From positions 3,224,001 through 3,288,000 of the forward strand of contig NZ_CP029191.1 in the NCBI RefSeq assembly GCF_008642335.1: a DNA stretch of 64,000 nucleotides. The letters are read 5' to 3'. Each line of letters opens with the position of its first letter. The stretch's first letter is position 1. The position numbers and the translations under genes are program-made. Under the pieces are notes generated by a model that made no database searches, was not told the origin of the DNA, and saw only the letters and a program-made list of their open reading frames with translations. The stretch comes from Streptomyces venezuelae (GTDB lineage Bacteria > Actinomycetota > Actinomycetes > Streptomycetales > Streptomycetaceae). Below are positions 1-8,284 of this stretch, piece after piece.

Positions 1-460
1 CGCCGCCGCATCCATACGCCGACGCCGTCGCCGCTTCCCCACTGACGCTCCCGGGGGGGGCTGCTCCTCCGGTCCTGACTCCCCGGTCCTGACTCTCCGG
101 TCCTGACTCTCCGGTCCTGACCCTCCCGTCCTGACCCTCCGGTCCCGGAAATGGCGTGTCCGGTACGGCGGGCCGCGTTGCGCCGAGCGGAACGAGCTGC
201 ACAGAGAGGCAGGGAATCGCCCCCCTCCTGCCCTCGTAACCCGCCGGTCGCCCGAATTTGCACTCCGAGATGCCCACTCACTTCCAGCCCCATAGCGGTG
301 AGCGACACATACGAGCCAAGAGTGAGCAAAACTCCTCCAAACTCTGCCACTATGCGCCCATTTACACCTTGACCAGGCACCCCTGCCGCTGGTGCCCCCT
401 CCCTCCTCCTGGATAGCTTGGTTCACTCCAGAGAACCCCCACCCCCTCCAGGAGCTGACC
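1..460. other. non-coding left edge
   Basis: No convincing gene is visible here. Reading frames in this stretch lack a ribosome-binding site and have odd composition. It contains a short tandem repeat (67-145), then about 300 bases of lower-GC sequence that probably carry the promoter and leader of the lipoprotein gene starting at 461. I could not identify a clear -35/-10 pair. Confidence 0.5.
67..145. repeat. 14-bp tandem repeat, about 5.6 copies
   Basis: The unit CTCCGGTCCTGACT is repeated head to tail with exact 14-bp spacing. Copies start at 67, 81, 95, 109, 123 and 137 (partial), with one or two substitutions in some. It is non-coding and lies upstream of the lipoprotein gene. Such minisatellites are prone to copy-number change. 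Confidence 0.9.
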
Positions 461-1135
461 GTGAACCGCCGCCCCACCCTGCTCGCAGCGGCCACCATGA
501 CTGCTGCCGCGGTCCTCTCGCTCTCGGCGTGCGGAGGGAGTGACGGCGACTCCAAGGACAACGAAAAGATCGCGGGCGCGGACTCGAACCCGGGCAGCCA
601 GAAGGAGAAGTCGCCGTCTCCGAAGGCATCGGCGGCGGACGGGGTCGACCGCCCGGAGATCAAGCTGCCGAAGGACGTGAAGAACGTCTTCGAGGGGGGC
701 AAGACGGGGGATCCGAAGAAGGACGCGGTGTTGGCGGACAACGAGCGGTGGCTCGACGCCCTGATCGAGGCCACCGTTGTCGTCGATGCCAAGGATCATC
801 CGGCGCTGAAGTTCTATGGATCGGGTGACGCCCTGTTGTCGGCGGCGGATTACATCCAAGGGTTCCGGAAGAAGGACAAGAGCTTCATCGGGACCATTCG
901 GTACTACGACCGCCAGGTCACCTTCCTCAAGGACGGCGTCGCAGCGGTGTCGTACTGCAAGGACGGCACCAAGACGTATCCCAAGGACCTCAAGACCGGC
1001 AAGGTCGACCGATCCATCCCTGAATCAGCGGCCGATTACGGCTTCTACAACACCCGCGTGAAGAAGGACGCCAACGGTGTCTGGCAGACGGAGTCTGTCA
1101 CGTACGTGGAAGAGGCGACCAAGAAGTGCATGTGA
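461..1135 (+). CDS. putative lipoprotein, NTF2-like C-terminal half
   Basis: This encodes a 224-residue predicted lipoprotein of unknown function. I chose the GTG at 461 because AGGAG lies at 450-454 and the N-terminus then becomes a short signal peptide ending in a lipobox, L-S-A-C, with the lipidated Cys at residue 24. After it comes a Ser/Lys/Asp-rich linker of about 35 residues, then a compact domain (roughly 75-224) with pairs of aromatic and charged strands that suggests an NTF2-like fold; that fold is inference. The stop overlaps the next gene's start by 4 bases (GTGA), so the two are translationally coupled. It probably sits on the outer face of the membrane with that secreted partner. 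Confidence 0.75.
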   Translation: MNRRPTLLAAATMTAAAVLSLSACGGSDGDSKDNEKIAGADSNPGSQKEKSPSPKASAADGVDRPEIKLPKDVKNVFEGGKTGDPKKDAVLADNERWLDALIEATVVVDAKDHPALKFYGSGDALLSAADYIQGFRKKDKSFIGTIRYYDRQVTFLKDGVAAVSYCKDGTKTYPKDLKTGKVDRSIPESAADYGFYNTRVKKDANGVWQTESVTYVEEATKKCM

Positions 1136-2178
1136 GCGCACCGAAGTCGGCCGCCCGCTGGGCCGCTCCTGTTCTCGCCATGGCTATGGCGCTGCTCCCT
1201 GGTGCTGCCTACGCCGCTGGTGGCGACACCGAGGGAGGGGGAGACTTCGGGGGCGAGCAGCAGTCGAGGGGCACCGTCCAGGACAAGAACCTCGGCGTCC
1301 AGACGAAAATCCAGACGACGGTCAAGGGCAGCCCGAAGTCCACGAAGACAGGAACGCTCACCCCTGCCAACTCCAACTGGGACCCGCCCGCCTGCTGGTA
1401 CGAGCCCGCCTACACCCCGAAGCAGATCGAGGCCACGGTCAAGGCCATCCGGTCGTTCAAGGTCTTCAGCATCGGCGACCTCGTGGGCGGGATCTTCGAC
1501 TCGTACTTCAAGGAGGGCCACCCCTACAAGAACTACAACCTCGACAAGCAGGGCGAGGGGCAGTTCTGGGCGACGGCGGTCGACGAGAAGCGCAAGGACG
1601 AACCAGAGGCCCAGGCCTGCGACAGGCTGCCGTTCTGGGTGCCCAAGGGCGAGCCGCCCAAGGAGCCGCTCGCGGTCTCCCCCAGAATCCTCGCCGAGTA
1701 CGCCTACGGCCAGATCCCGGTCCCGGACACGAAGATCGAGATGGCACCGGAGGGCGAGACGAAGGTCAATCTGCCGACCTGGGTGTGGCTGGACAAGGCC
1801 AAGTTCAAGAAGATCTCGGTGACGGCGACCCTGCCGGGAACGGGCCTCTCCGCGACGACGACCGCCGAACCCGTCTCTCTGCGGCTCGATCCGGGAACGC
1901 CGGACGCCGAGACGTACCCATCATCCGGCGAGTGCCCGATCGGGAACGACGACCGGATCGGCAGACCCCGCGCCAAGGGAACCCCGGCGGACACGGACCC
2001 GCCGTGCGGTGTGCGCTATCTGCGCTCTTCCGCCGACGCCCCGTACGAACTCGGGGCCACCCTCACATGGCGGGTCACGTGGAAGAGCACGACTGAACCG
2101 GGTGGCGAACTGCCCCCGGGTGAGTTCGGTACGACGCAGGACGTAGTCGTACGCGAGATCCAATCCGTCAACCGCTGA
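1132..2178 (+). CDS. secreted protein of unknown function
   Basis: This encodes a 348-residue protein with a cleavable signal peptide: a basic N-terminus, a hydrophobic stretch at about 12-24, and a YAA-type cleavage site near residue 29. GTG at 1132 overlaps the previous stop as GTGA; a GTG two codons earlier is also possible. The mature protein begins with a Gly/Glu-rich linker. It continues with Tyr/Trp/Pro-rich sequence containing two separated cysteines (in PPACWYEP and EAQACDR) and further cysteines near the C-terminus, consistent with an exported disulfide-bonded domain. I do not recognise the family. The coupling to a lipoprotein and the downstream WXG-like genes suggest one cell-surface cluster. 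Confidence 0.7.
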   Translation: MSAPKSAARWAAPVLAMAMALLPGAAYAAGGDTEGGGDFGGEQQSRGTVQDKNLGVQTKIQTTVKGSPKSTKTGTLTPANSNWDPPACWYEPAYTPKQIEATVKAIRSFKVFSIGDLVGGIFDSYFKEGHPYKNYNLDKQGEGQFWATAVDEKRKDEPEAQACDRLPFWVPKGEPPKEPLAVSPRILAEYAYGQIPVPDTKIEMAPEGETKVNLPTWVWLDKAKFKKISVTATLPGTGLSATTTAEPVSLRLDPGTPDAETYPSSGECPIGNDDRIGRPRAKGTPADTDPPCGVRYLRSSADAPYELGATLTWRVTWKSTTEPGGELPPGEFGTTQDVVVREIQSVNR

Positions 2179-2248
2179 CGCTGAGCGCCAACGGCTGAGC
2201 GCTGACCACAACCACAACCACGACCGCACAGGGAGTCCGAACACCGAC

Positions 2249-2551
2249 ATGAGCGACCTTCGCCTCGACGGAACGGTCTTCGAGGACCTCAAGAAGACCT
2301 TCTCCTCGGTCAGCGACCGCATGGACGCCGCGCGCAGAGCCCTCAAGAACACCGACGGCTCGGTCGTCGGGGCCGAGAAACTCATCGAGGACGTACACGA
2401 GTTCGCCGACGAGTGGGGCTACGGCGTCAAGCAGCTCGGAAAGCACACCGAGGGCGCCGTCAAGATGATCAACAAGATCGACGAGGAGTTCAGCAAACTG
2501 GACCAGGCCCTCGCCGAATCACTCAAGTCCGCGAGGAAGAAGAGCAAGTAG
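2249..2551 (+). CDS. small ESX-like helical protein
   Basis: This encodes a 100-residue, charged, almost entirely alpha-helical protein with no signal peptide. It has the length and two-helix layout of WXG100/ESX-type substrates of type VII secretion. The central turn reads EWGYG, which resembles but does not exactly match the W-x-G hairpin. GGGAG lies 13 bases upstream of the ATG, further than ideal. The gene ends one base before the next gene, which encodes a larger WXG-type protein, so the two products may form a pair. Family assignment is inference from size, helicity and context. Confidence 0.65.
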   Translation: MSDLRLDGTVFEDLKKTFSSVSDRMDAARRALKNTDGSVVGAEKLIEDVHEFADEWGYGVKQLGKHTEGAVKMINKIDEEFSKLDQALAESLKSARKKSK

Positions 2552-2552
2552 C

Positions 2553-3809
2553 GTGAGCAGCACCAAGCGCCCCGCGCTCCCGAACATAGGCTGGGACCCC
2601 ACCCCCGGCAACGTCGAGGACACCCGAGACCTGGCGAAGAAGCTCGGCGGACTCGCGGGCGAACTGGGCAACGCAGTCCGGGACTTGGAACGCATCGAGT
2701 GCGGCGCCTGGAAGGGCAAGGCGGCGCTCGCGTTCACCGAGTACATCGGCGAGGACGTCACCCCGCTCATTCGCAAGAGCCACGAATCCTTCGACAAGGC
2801 GTCGCGCGCGCTGCACCGCTGGGCCAAGGAGCTCAAGGAGTTCCAGGACGAGACCGACCGGCTCGAGAAGAAGGCCGGGGAAAAACTCGACGCCCGCTCG
2901 GAGGCGAAGCCCGACAGCAAGGAGAGCGCGAAGACTTCGGGGGACGTCGACGAGGTCATCGGCCAGGTCCACGACCTGGAGGACCGCTTCGCCAAGGCGG
3001 CCGGGGCGATCAGCAAGGAACTCGACAAGGCGAGCGACATCGCCCCGGACGAGCCGGGCTTCTGGGACAAACTCACCAAGGGAGTCAAGGACGCCTGGGA
3101 CGCGACGGGCAAGTGGCTCAAGGACCATGCCGACCTGATCAAACTCATCGGCGACCTCCTGAGCGACCTGACGGCGGTCCTGGCCCTCCTGGCCATCGTC
3201 ACGCTTCCGTTCCCTCCGCTCGCGGCGGTCTTCGGTACGGCCGCTCTCCTCACGAGCGGGCTCGCTCTGGCGGCGCATGGGGTCGCCAAGGCGGCGGGAG
3301 CTGATGTGAGTTGGATGCAGGTGGGGCTGGTTGCCGTGGGGTTGTTGCCCGGTATCGGGATGCTCGGCAAAGCGACCAAGGTGGCGGGCAGGACCAGGGG
3401 GGTGACCCTGGCGGCCAAACTCGGCGAAGGTTTCAAGGCGACCAGCGTCGGCAACGGGCGCATCCTGCTGGCGTTCGGAGAGCACTCGGCGGATCTCACC
3501 AAAGGCTTCGGCATCGGTGGTCTGGTGAAGCTGGGCGGCAAGTCCACTGATGTGTACGAGGTCGCCCACGCAGGCGGCGGTTTACTGAACCGCATGGGTG
3601 GTCTCGCGGCCGGTGGCTATCACGAAGGTCAGTGGCTCGGTTCCCGGGCGCTCAACCTGATTCCAGGGGTGCACATCAACCCTGCGGGTGCGGGCATCGC
3701 GATGGACGCCGGAGCCAAAATCTTTCCCAAGATCACAAGCATTCACCAGCATGTGGGAGAAGCCCTGTTCCCGGGTGACCAGTTCGAGAAGTCGGCCTCG
3801 GGCGGCTGA
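2553..3809 (+). CDS. WXG-type putative T7SS-associated membrane protein (contains a TTA codon)
   Basis: This encodes a 418-residue protein. Residues 1-100 are helical with a true W-x-G turn (CGAWKGKAAL). A charged coiled-coil stretch follows to about 170. Near 195-275 are two or three hydrophobic helices that could span or insert into the membrane, and then a Gly-rich C-terminal domain. This matches proteins described as putative T7SS-secreted in actinobacteria. The start is the GTG at 2553, one base after the previous stop, so it is probably translated by coupling. Codon 344 is TTA, a rare leucine codon in Streptomyces that is read by the bldA tRNA. Its production should therefore be growth-phase dependent. 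Confidence 0.7.
   Translation: MSSTKRPALPNIGWDPTPGNVEDTRDLAKKLGGLAGELGNAVRDLERIECGAWKGKAALAFTEYIGEDVTPLIRKSHESFDKASRALHRWAKELKEFQDETDRLEKKAGEKLDARSEAKPDSKESAKTSGDVDEVIGQVHDLEDRFAKAAGAISKELDKASDIAPDEPGFWDKLTKGVKDAWDATGKWLKDHADLIKLIGDLLSDLTAVLALLAIVTLPFPPLAAVFGTAALLTSGLALAAHGVAKAAGADVSWMQVGLVAVGLLPGIGMLGKATKVAGRTRGVTLAAKLGEGFKATSVGNGRILLAFGEHSADLTKGFGIGGLVKLGGKSTDVYEVAHAGGGLLNRMGGLAAGGYHEGQWLGSRALNLIPGVHINPAGAGIAMDAGAKIFPKITSIHQHVGEALFPGDQFEKSASGG
3582..3584 (+). promoter_or_regulatory. in-frame TTA leucine codon (bldA control point)
   Basis: This is codon 344 of the gene at 2553-3809 (GGT TTA CTG, encoding Gly-Leu-Leu). It is the only in-frame TTA I found by eye in the called genes of this window. 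In Streptomyces, TTA codons are translated only when the bldA tRNA is available, which delays expression to later growth. Confidence 0.85.
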
Positions 3810-3844
3810 GTTCCTGGCTTTCGCCACGTAGGAGATGCACGCAT

Positions 3845-4762
3845 ATGGACATCTGGCTCACCGACCCGGACGAGAAGTTCCTCGCCCGTGGTCCTGTCAC
3901 ATTCGCCACCGGCGCAGCCATGCGCGTGAAAGGCAAACGCTGGTTCCGTGACACCGAGCGGAACGACATCCAGGGGGAGCTCCCGGGCTGGCCCGAGCGG
4001 CCGGTCGACACACTGAATTCCCTGAGCGGCTCACTCGCGCGGAAAGCAGGAAAGGGCGCCGTTCTCGGCCTTGGTGTCGCCGTCATGGCTGCTCTCAGTG
4101 CCGCCGGCGGCAATATCAGCAGCGGCTCCGGCCCCGGTTCCGGTTCCGACACGCCGGACGACCCCGCCGACGAGGTCGAGGACTTCCCCGTCATGTGGGC
4201 CGCTCCGGGCGCGTTGGCCCGCACGTTGCCCTGGCAACTGGACCCAGGGCGCTCGGACAACAAGCGTTACCGCACACATGCGATCGTGACCGACCACCGT
4301 TTGGTCATCGTGGGCTTTCCCTATGACAAGAAGGACGAGTCGCGGATCGAGGACGAGGTCCTCTGGCAGGCCCCACGGTCCGCGATCGACACGGTCGAGC
4401 GCCGCGACTTCAAATCCGGAAACGATCTGCGGATTGTGTTCACGGACGGCTCTTGGTGCAGGCTTCGCTCCCTCTCCCGGCGCAGTCTCACCTGGCCTTT
4501 GATTGAGCCCCGGGAGTACATCCCCCTGGAATCGCTCACGCCGCCCCAACGGGCCGCCGTTGAAGCATTCGCCGCCGCCAGACACCCGGACGTCGAACCT
4601 CCACTGGTCACGCGAAACGCCTGCGGCTGTTACCGGGTTCTCGTGATGGACCAGCTCACGGTCGACGCGGACTTCGGCACCACCGAGTGGGAGATGACCA
4701 TGGACGCCGACGGCGCGGAGGTCGAGCCGGTGGCGTACCACCCAGAAGACTTCGCCGACTGA
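3845..4762 (+). CDS. conserved protein, paralogue of the gene at 5542
   Basis: This encodes a 305-residue protein of unknown function. It shares long blocks with the product at 5542-6432: FATG near residue 20, WFRD then ELPGWP, a Gly/Ala-rich hydrophobic stretch near 65-90, DFPVMWAAPG, then PWQLDPGR, and a C-terminal FTDGSW. The middle hydrophobic stretch may be a membrane anchor. The C-terminal half has the alternating strands of a PH/GRAM-like barrel, which is inference. ATG at 3845 follows GGAGATGCACGCAT. It lies 35 bases after the WXG-type gene on the same strand and is probably co-transcribed with it. Confidence 0.7.
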   Translation: MDIWLTDPDEKFLARGPVTFATGAAMRVKGKRWFRDTERNDIQGELPGWPERPVDTLNSLSGSLARKAGKGAVLGLGVAVMAALSAAGGNISSGSGPGSGSDTPDDPADEVEDFPVMWAAPGALARTLPWQLDPGRSDNKRYRTHAIVTDHRLVIVGFPYDKKDESRIEDEVLWQAPRSAIDTVERRDFKSGNDLRIVFTDGSWCRLRSLSRRSLTWPLIEPREYIPLESLTPPQRAAVEAFAAARHPDVEPPLVTRNACGCYRVLVMDQLTVDADFGTTEWEMTMDADGAEVEPVAYHPEDFAD

Positions 4763-4791
4763 TTCACCCGCACCCGACCAGGACAGCCCCC

Positions 4792-5487
4792 ATGACTTCC
4801 CCCACCATCAGCCATGACCCCCCGCCCCTATGGTTCCTCGTCCCGGAGGGCTTCTTCGCCCTTCCCGTGGCCGCCACCCCGGCAGAACGCGCCGAGCACT
4901 CCAAGTCCTTCGTACGACAGCTCTACTCCCGAGGCGACGACAGCATCTGGGAGCCCGCCGCCCCCTACTACGCGGCGATGGCCGAGCTCATGGCGGACAG
5001 CGGCGTCTCGTATTCGGCGATGGGCCTGTTCTCCACGGCGGACGAGGGAGAGAACGGGGGCACGGCCCGGCATGAACCCGCCGACGGCGTCGCCCAGTGC
5101 GCCCTGACCGTGGCGGCCGTCCCGACCGACCAGGTCGACGTGGACACCGACGTCGTCGCCCAAGGCATCCTCGCTGCCCTGTCCAGCGACCCCTACAACG
5201 ACGCCCGCTGGCTCGACCTGCCCTGCGGCCCCTCGGTGTCGTCCATCACGCTGAAGAAGTACACGCTCACCCCGGAAGTGACAGCTGATGGCGAGCCGAC
5301 GGATCTCCTCACCGGCCAGATCCAGGTCCATGTCCCCTTCCCCACAGGGCCGTTCACCGCGATCTTCACGCTCCACACCGCGTCCACGGACTACTGGACC
5401 GAGTTCTGCAACATCATGTCGGCGATCCTCCAGACGGTCTCCTTCACCGAACCTGACGGGAGCGAAAACGAAGACGTTTCCCGATGA
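4792..5487 (+). CDS. hypothetical protein between two paralogues
   Basis: This encodes a 231-residue protein I do not recognise. ATG at 4792 is preceded by AGGACAG; upstream in-frame starts would overlap the preceding gene. No signal peptide is seen. The N-terminus is aromatic (WFLVPEGFFALP), the middle is helical and Ala-rich, and the C-terminal 60 residues read like the last strands and helix of a PsbP/LpqN-type alpha-beta sandwich (IFTLHTAS, then WTEFCNIMSAIL). That similarity is only an impression. It lies 29 bases after one paralogue and 54 before the other, so it is probably part of one operon. Confidence 0.6.
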   Translation: MTSPTISHDPPPLWFLVPEGFFALPVAATPAERAEHSKSFVRQLYSRGDDSIWEPAAPYYAAMAELMADSGVSYSAMGLFSTADEGENGGTARHEPADGVAQCALTVAAVPTDQVDVDTDVVAQGILAALSSDPYNDARWLDLPCGPSVSSITLKKYTLTPEVTADGEPTDLLTGQIQVHVPFPTGPFTAIFTLHTASTDYWTEFCNIMSAILQTVSFTEPDGSENEDVSR

Positions 5488-5541
5488 CGCAGATGAAGGA
5501 CGACACAGTGTCCGAGACCCGCAGAAGGAAGCGACGCACTG

Positions 5542-6432
5542 ATGGACTGGTACCCGAACTCCGATGAGCAGCTTCTCCTGCGCACGTCGGTCAGGTTCGC
5601 CACCGGCCTGGCACCGGCCGTCTCGGGCTCACGCTGGTTCCGCGACCTCGAACGTCGTGACGTGCAGGATGAGTTGCCCGGCTGGCCACCAGGACCGACG
5701 TACCAGCTGCGGTCCGCCGGGGACAAAGCGGCCCGTCGTACCGGTCGCGCTCTGCTGGTCGGCATCCCGCTGGTCGCGAACCTCATCGCGAACCTCGGAG
5801 GAGCCGCGGGCACTCCGCTGGGAGACGTTCCGGGTCGGGGCAAGCCGGACGAGCCCGAGAACGAGGTGCACGACTTCCCCGTCATGTGGGCCGCGCCCGG
5901 CAGCCTCGCCAGGACCGTCCCCTGGCAGCTCGACCCCGGACGGCGCCCCGAGGACTGTGTGACCGATCTGGTCCTGACGGACCGCCGTCTGCTCTTCCTC
6001 GCAACCCGTAAGGGGAGCCTGGAGAAGGCCGAGACCCTCGGCGAGTTCGCACGCGACACCATCGCCGAGGTCCGTCGCATGAAGTTCAGCGAGATCAACG
6101 CGGATGTACGCGTCACATTCACTGACGGCTCCTGGGTGAGGTTGTCCGTCGGCAACCCGGACAACGCCGAGAGGCTCGAGCAGGTGCTCGGCGGCACCGT
6201 CCGCATGCTCGCGGAGAGCGAGTTGTCCGAGGGACAGCTCGACCGGGTGGCACGGTTCAAGGCCGACCTTCCGAAGACGGCCCACCCGCCGACGTACAGC
6301 CGTCTACGCAGTGGCGTCACGCTGGTCGAGTCGCGTATCCCGGTGAAAGCCGGGTCGGGACTCTTCGAGACCCACTCGATCCTGATGGACGACTCGGGAC
6401 AGCCCGCAGAACCGGCCCCGGGCGACCTGTGA
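5542..6432 (+). CDS. conserved protein, paralogue of the gene at 3845
   Basis: This encodes a 296-residue protein of unknown function that matches the 3845-4762 product along its length: FATG, WFRDLER, ELPGWP, DFPVMWAAPGS, PWQLDPGR, LTDRRL and FTDGSW. The segment at about 68-90 is hydrophobic (RALLVGIPLVANLIANLG) and could be one membrane helix. The C-terminal half has the strand pattern of a PH-like domain, as inference. A GGAAG site precedes the ATG. It ends the plus-strand cluster, facing a minus-strand gene 23 bases away. Confidence 0.7.
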   Translation: MDWYPNSDEQLLLRTSVRFATGLAPAVSGSRWFRDLERRDVQDELPGWPPGPTYQLRSAGDKAARRTGRALLVGIPLVANLIANLGGAAGTPLGDVPGRGKPDEPENEVHDFPVMWAAPGSLARTVPWQLDPGRRPEDCVTDLVLTDRRLLFLATRKGSLEKAETLGEFARDTIAEVRRMKFSEINADVRVTFTDGSWVRLSVGNPDNAERLEQVLGGTVRMLAESELSEGQLDRVARFKADLPKTAHPPTYSRLRSGVTLVESRIPVKAGSGLFETHSILMDDSGQPAEPAPGDL

Positions 6433-6455
6433 GGCAGCGGTTCCCCGGACTGCGG

Positions 6456-6893
6456 CTACGAACTCGGCGTGACCTCCGCCCACAGCAGCTTTCCCGCGTC
6501 CCCCGTCCCCATGGCGTACGACCCCCATCTGTCCGCGCACGCCCGCACGATGTGCAGGCCCCGACCGTTCTCCGCCGTCTCGGGCGGCCCGCTGTCGGCG
6601 CCGCCGGCGGCCTTCCCGAAGCCGGGTGGGATCTGCGGGTTGGAGTCCCACACGGCCACGCGGATCCCCTCCGGGGAGGAGGAGCGGAGGCGTAGGGCGT
6701 ACGGGCCGTCCGTGTGGCAGTGCGCGTTGTTCAGGAGCTCCCCCGCCAGGAGCTCCGCGGTGGGGGTCAGGTCCCCCAGTCCGTACGTTTCCAGGACCGC
6801 GCGGAGGGTGGCGCGGCCGACCCCCGGGGCGCAGGGATCGTGCGGGAGTTGGAGGGTGTACGCCCAGGGCGGCGATACGGTTGCATTCCGCAT
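6456..6893 (-). CDS. RsbW-like ATP-binding protein (HATPase_c_2)
   Basis: This encodes a 145-residue single-domain GHKL ATPase of the anti-sigma/RsbW type that is abundant in Streptomyces. Visible motifs are the N-box (LAGELLNNAHCH), a G1-like VWDSNP, and the G2 loop ENGRGLHIVRA followed by WG. These proteins may phosphorylate anti-anti-sigma factors or bind sigma factors; no partner is adjacent. The ATG has GGAGAC just upstream. It is divergently transcribed from the XRE/DUF5753 regulator, with short palindromes in between. Co-occurrence of such ATPases with XRE and DUF397 genes is common in Streptomyces. Confidence 0.85.
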   Translation of the reverse strand: MRNATVSPPWAYTLQLPHDPCAPGVGRATLRAVLETYGLGDLTPTAELLAGELLNNAHCHTDGPYALRLRSSSPEGIRVAVWDSNPQIPPGFGKAAGGADSGPPETAENGRGLHIVRACADRWGSYAMGTGDAGKLLWAEVTPSS

Positions 6894-7004
6894 GAAAGTC
6901 TCCGTGGGGAGTGGGTAGTTGCCAGGTGGGCCGCCCAGTGACGTTGCCGCTCCTTCGGCGGGGTCTTCTGCGCGGTGAGGCCACTCATAAGGTAGCCGCG
7001 TCGA

Positions 7005-7058
7005 GTTAAGGTGTTAACCGAAAGCCGATAAAGCCCTACACAACCACTCATGTGAGTG
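7005..7058. promoter_or_regulatory. two short palindromes between divergent genes
   Basis: GTTAA-GGTG-TTAAC (7005-7018) and CACTCA-TG-TGAGTG (7045-7058) are both perfect inverted repeats. They lie in the 194-base gap between the ATPase gene and the XRE regulator. A second CACTCAT lies at 6982. They are plausible operators for the XRE protein or others. This is inference; no -10/-35 pair was assigned. Confidence 0.4.
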
Positions 7059-7087
7059 ACGGGACATGAGGAGAGGCGAACGCGCCC

Positions 7088-7933
7088 GTGAGAAGCAGTC
7101 CGACGGGACGTCAACTCCGGCTGGGCAACGAGCTGCGCAAGCTCCGTGAACGCGCCGGCCTGACTTCGACCGAGGCCGGGAAGCTCCTCGGCGTCAAGCA
7201 GAACCAGATCAGCAACATAGAGTCCGGGCGACTCGGCGTGAGCTCGGCGCGAGTGCGCGCGCTGGCCTGCCATTACGACTGCTCCGACAAACCCCTCGTC
7301 GACGCCCTGTCCGGCATGACCGGTGAACGTGCGCGCGGGTGGTGGGAGGACTACCGCGAAATCCTGTCCGCAGGACTGCTGGACCTCGCCGAGATCGAAC
7401 ACCACGCCACATCGCTGCGCACCGCGGTGACGGTTCACATCCCGGGCTTGTTCCAGACCCCGGACTACGCCCGCGAGATCTTCCGTCAGAGCGTTCCCGA
7501 GCTGTCGCCACCGGACATCGAGCACCGGATCTCGTACCGCATCAAGCGGCAGGCCGTGCTCTTCCGGGAGCCGCCGACACCCCATCAGGCAATCGTCCAC
7601 GAGGCCGCCCTGCGGATGCGGTTCGGCGGCACCGCCGTGACCCGCGCGCAGCTCAAGCACCTCATCGACATGAGCGAGCGGCAGCACATCGCCGTCCACG
7701 TCATCCCGTTCACCGCCGGAACGTTCCCGGGCTCGGGCCAGTCGATCTACTACTCCGCAGGCCCCGTGCCCCAGCTCGACACGGTCAACCTCGACCAGTC
7801 GCACGGCCCGGTGTTCCTGGACGCCGAAGCCCAACTCGACAAGTACCGCGTCCTTCTCGACCGCATGGAAGCCACAGCGCTCTCACCCACGAAGTCACGC
7901 GAATTCATCCACCACATCGTCCAGGACCTGTGA
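7088..7933 (+). CDS. XRE-family regulator with DUF5753 domain
   Basis: This encodes a 281-residue transcriptional regulator. Residues about 12-65 form a helix-turn-helix of the Cro/XRE type (LRKLRERAGL, then KQNQISNIESGR). The rest is the DUF5753 sensor-like domain typical of Streptomyces (PGLFQTPDYAR, then HVIPF near residue 205). In this family, as in BldB/WhiJ-type systems, the XRE protein acts with a small DUF397 protein; two DUF397 genes follow directly. The start is GTG at 7088 after GAGAGGCGAACG. It probably regulates itself and its neighbours through the upstream palindromes. Confidence 0.9.
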   Translation: MRSSPTGRQLRLGNELRKLRERAGLTSTEAGKLLGVKQNQISNIESGRLGVSSARVRALACHYDCSDKPLVDALSGMTGERARGWWEDYREILSAGLLDLAEIEHHATSLRTAVTVHIPGLFQTPDYAREIFRQSVPELSPPDIEHRISYRIKRQAVLFREPPTPHQAIVHEAALRMRFGGTAVTRAQLKHLIDMSERQHIAVHVIPFTAGTFPGSGQSIYYSAGPVPQLDTVNLDQSHGPVFLDAEAQLDKYRVLLDRMEATALSPTKSREFIHHIVQDL

Positions 7934-7944
7934 AGGAACCCCCG

Positions 7945-8142
7945 ATGCCCGAGCTCACCTGGCAGAAGTCCTCCCACTGCCAAGAAGGCAACTCCTGCGT
8001 ACACATCGCCACCGACCCCACGGGAACCATCCATCTGACCGAAAGCAGCGACCCCACCGCAGCGATACTCCGCACCACCCCCACGGCCTTCGCCGCGCTG
8101 CTCCGTACCACGCAGCGGCGCGCGGACGCCGAGACGGCCTGA
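7945..8142 (+). CDS. DUF397 protein, WhiJ-partner type
   Basis: This encodes a 65-residue DUF397 protein with the typical layout: W-x-K-S-S near the start, a C-x5-C pair (HCQEGNSCVHIA), an R/E-S-S-D turn and a hydrophobic helix ending in a FAALL-type segment. It starts 11 bases after the XRE/DUF5753 gene with GAAGGAACCCCCG before the ATG, so it is in the same operon. DUF397 proteins are thought to modulate the neighbouring XRE regulator. Confidence 0.9.
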   Translation: MPELTWQKSSHCQEGNSCVHIATDPTGTIHLTESSDPTAAILRTTPTAFAALLRTTQRRADAETA

Positions 8143-8143
8143 G

Positions 8144-8249
8144 GGGACGTGGAGGTATGTGCGCCCGGAGCACGGTGAGCCGCGCTCCGGGAGGTTCGGA
8201 CCGGGGCCCCGCTCCGGGATGGCGAGGACGTACATACCTCCGCGGCCCC
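8144..8249. repeat. inverted repeat between two DUF397 genes
   Basis: The arm GGACGTGGAGGTATGT (8145-8160) is matched by the inverse arm ACATACCTCCGCGGCCCC (8232-8249) with about 16 of 18 complementary positions. The loop carries smaller GC-rich stems (CGGAGC...GCTCCG). It lies just after the first DUF397 stop and before the second gene. It could act as an attenuator, mRNA processing site or operator pair. Confidence 0.6.
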
Positions 8250-8284
8250 GCCCCACAGACGAAGAGAAGGCGCAGACCCCAGCG

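Noticed and set aside
362..859. Minus-strand open frame over the lipoprotein gene
   Set aside because: Arg-rich shadow of the real gene with no ribosome-binding site.
461..6432. Complete type VII secretion apparatus
   Set aside because: No EccC ATPase, EccD channel, EccB or mycosin gene is in the window; only substrate-like and accessory-like proteins are seen.
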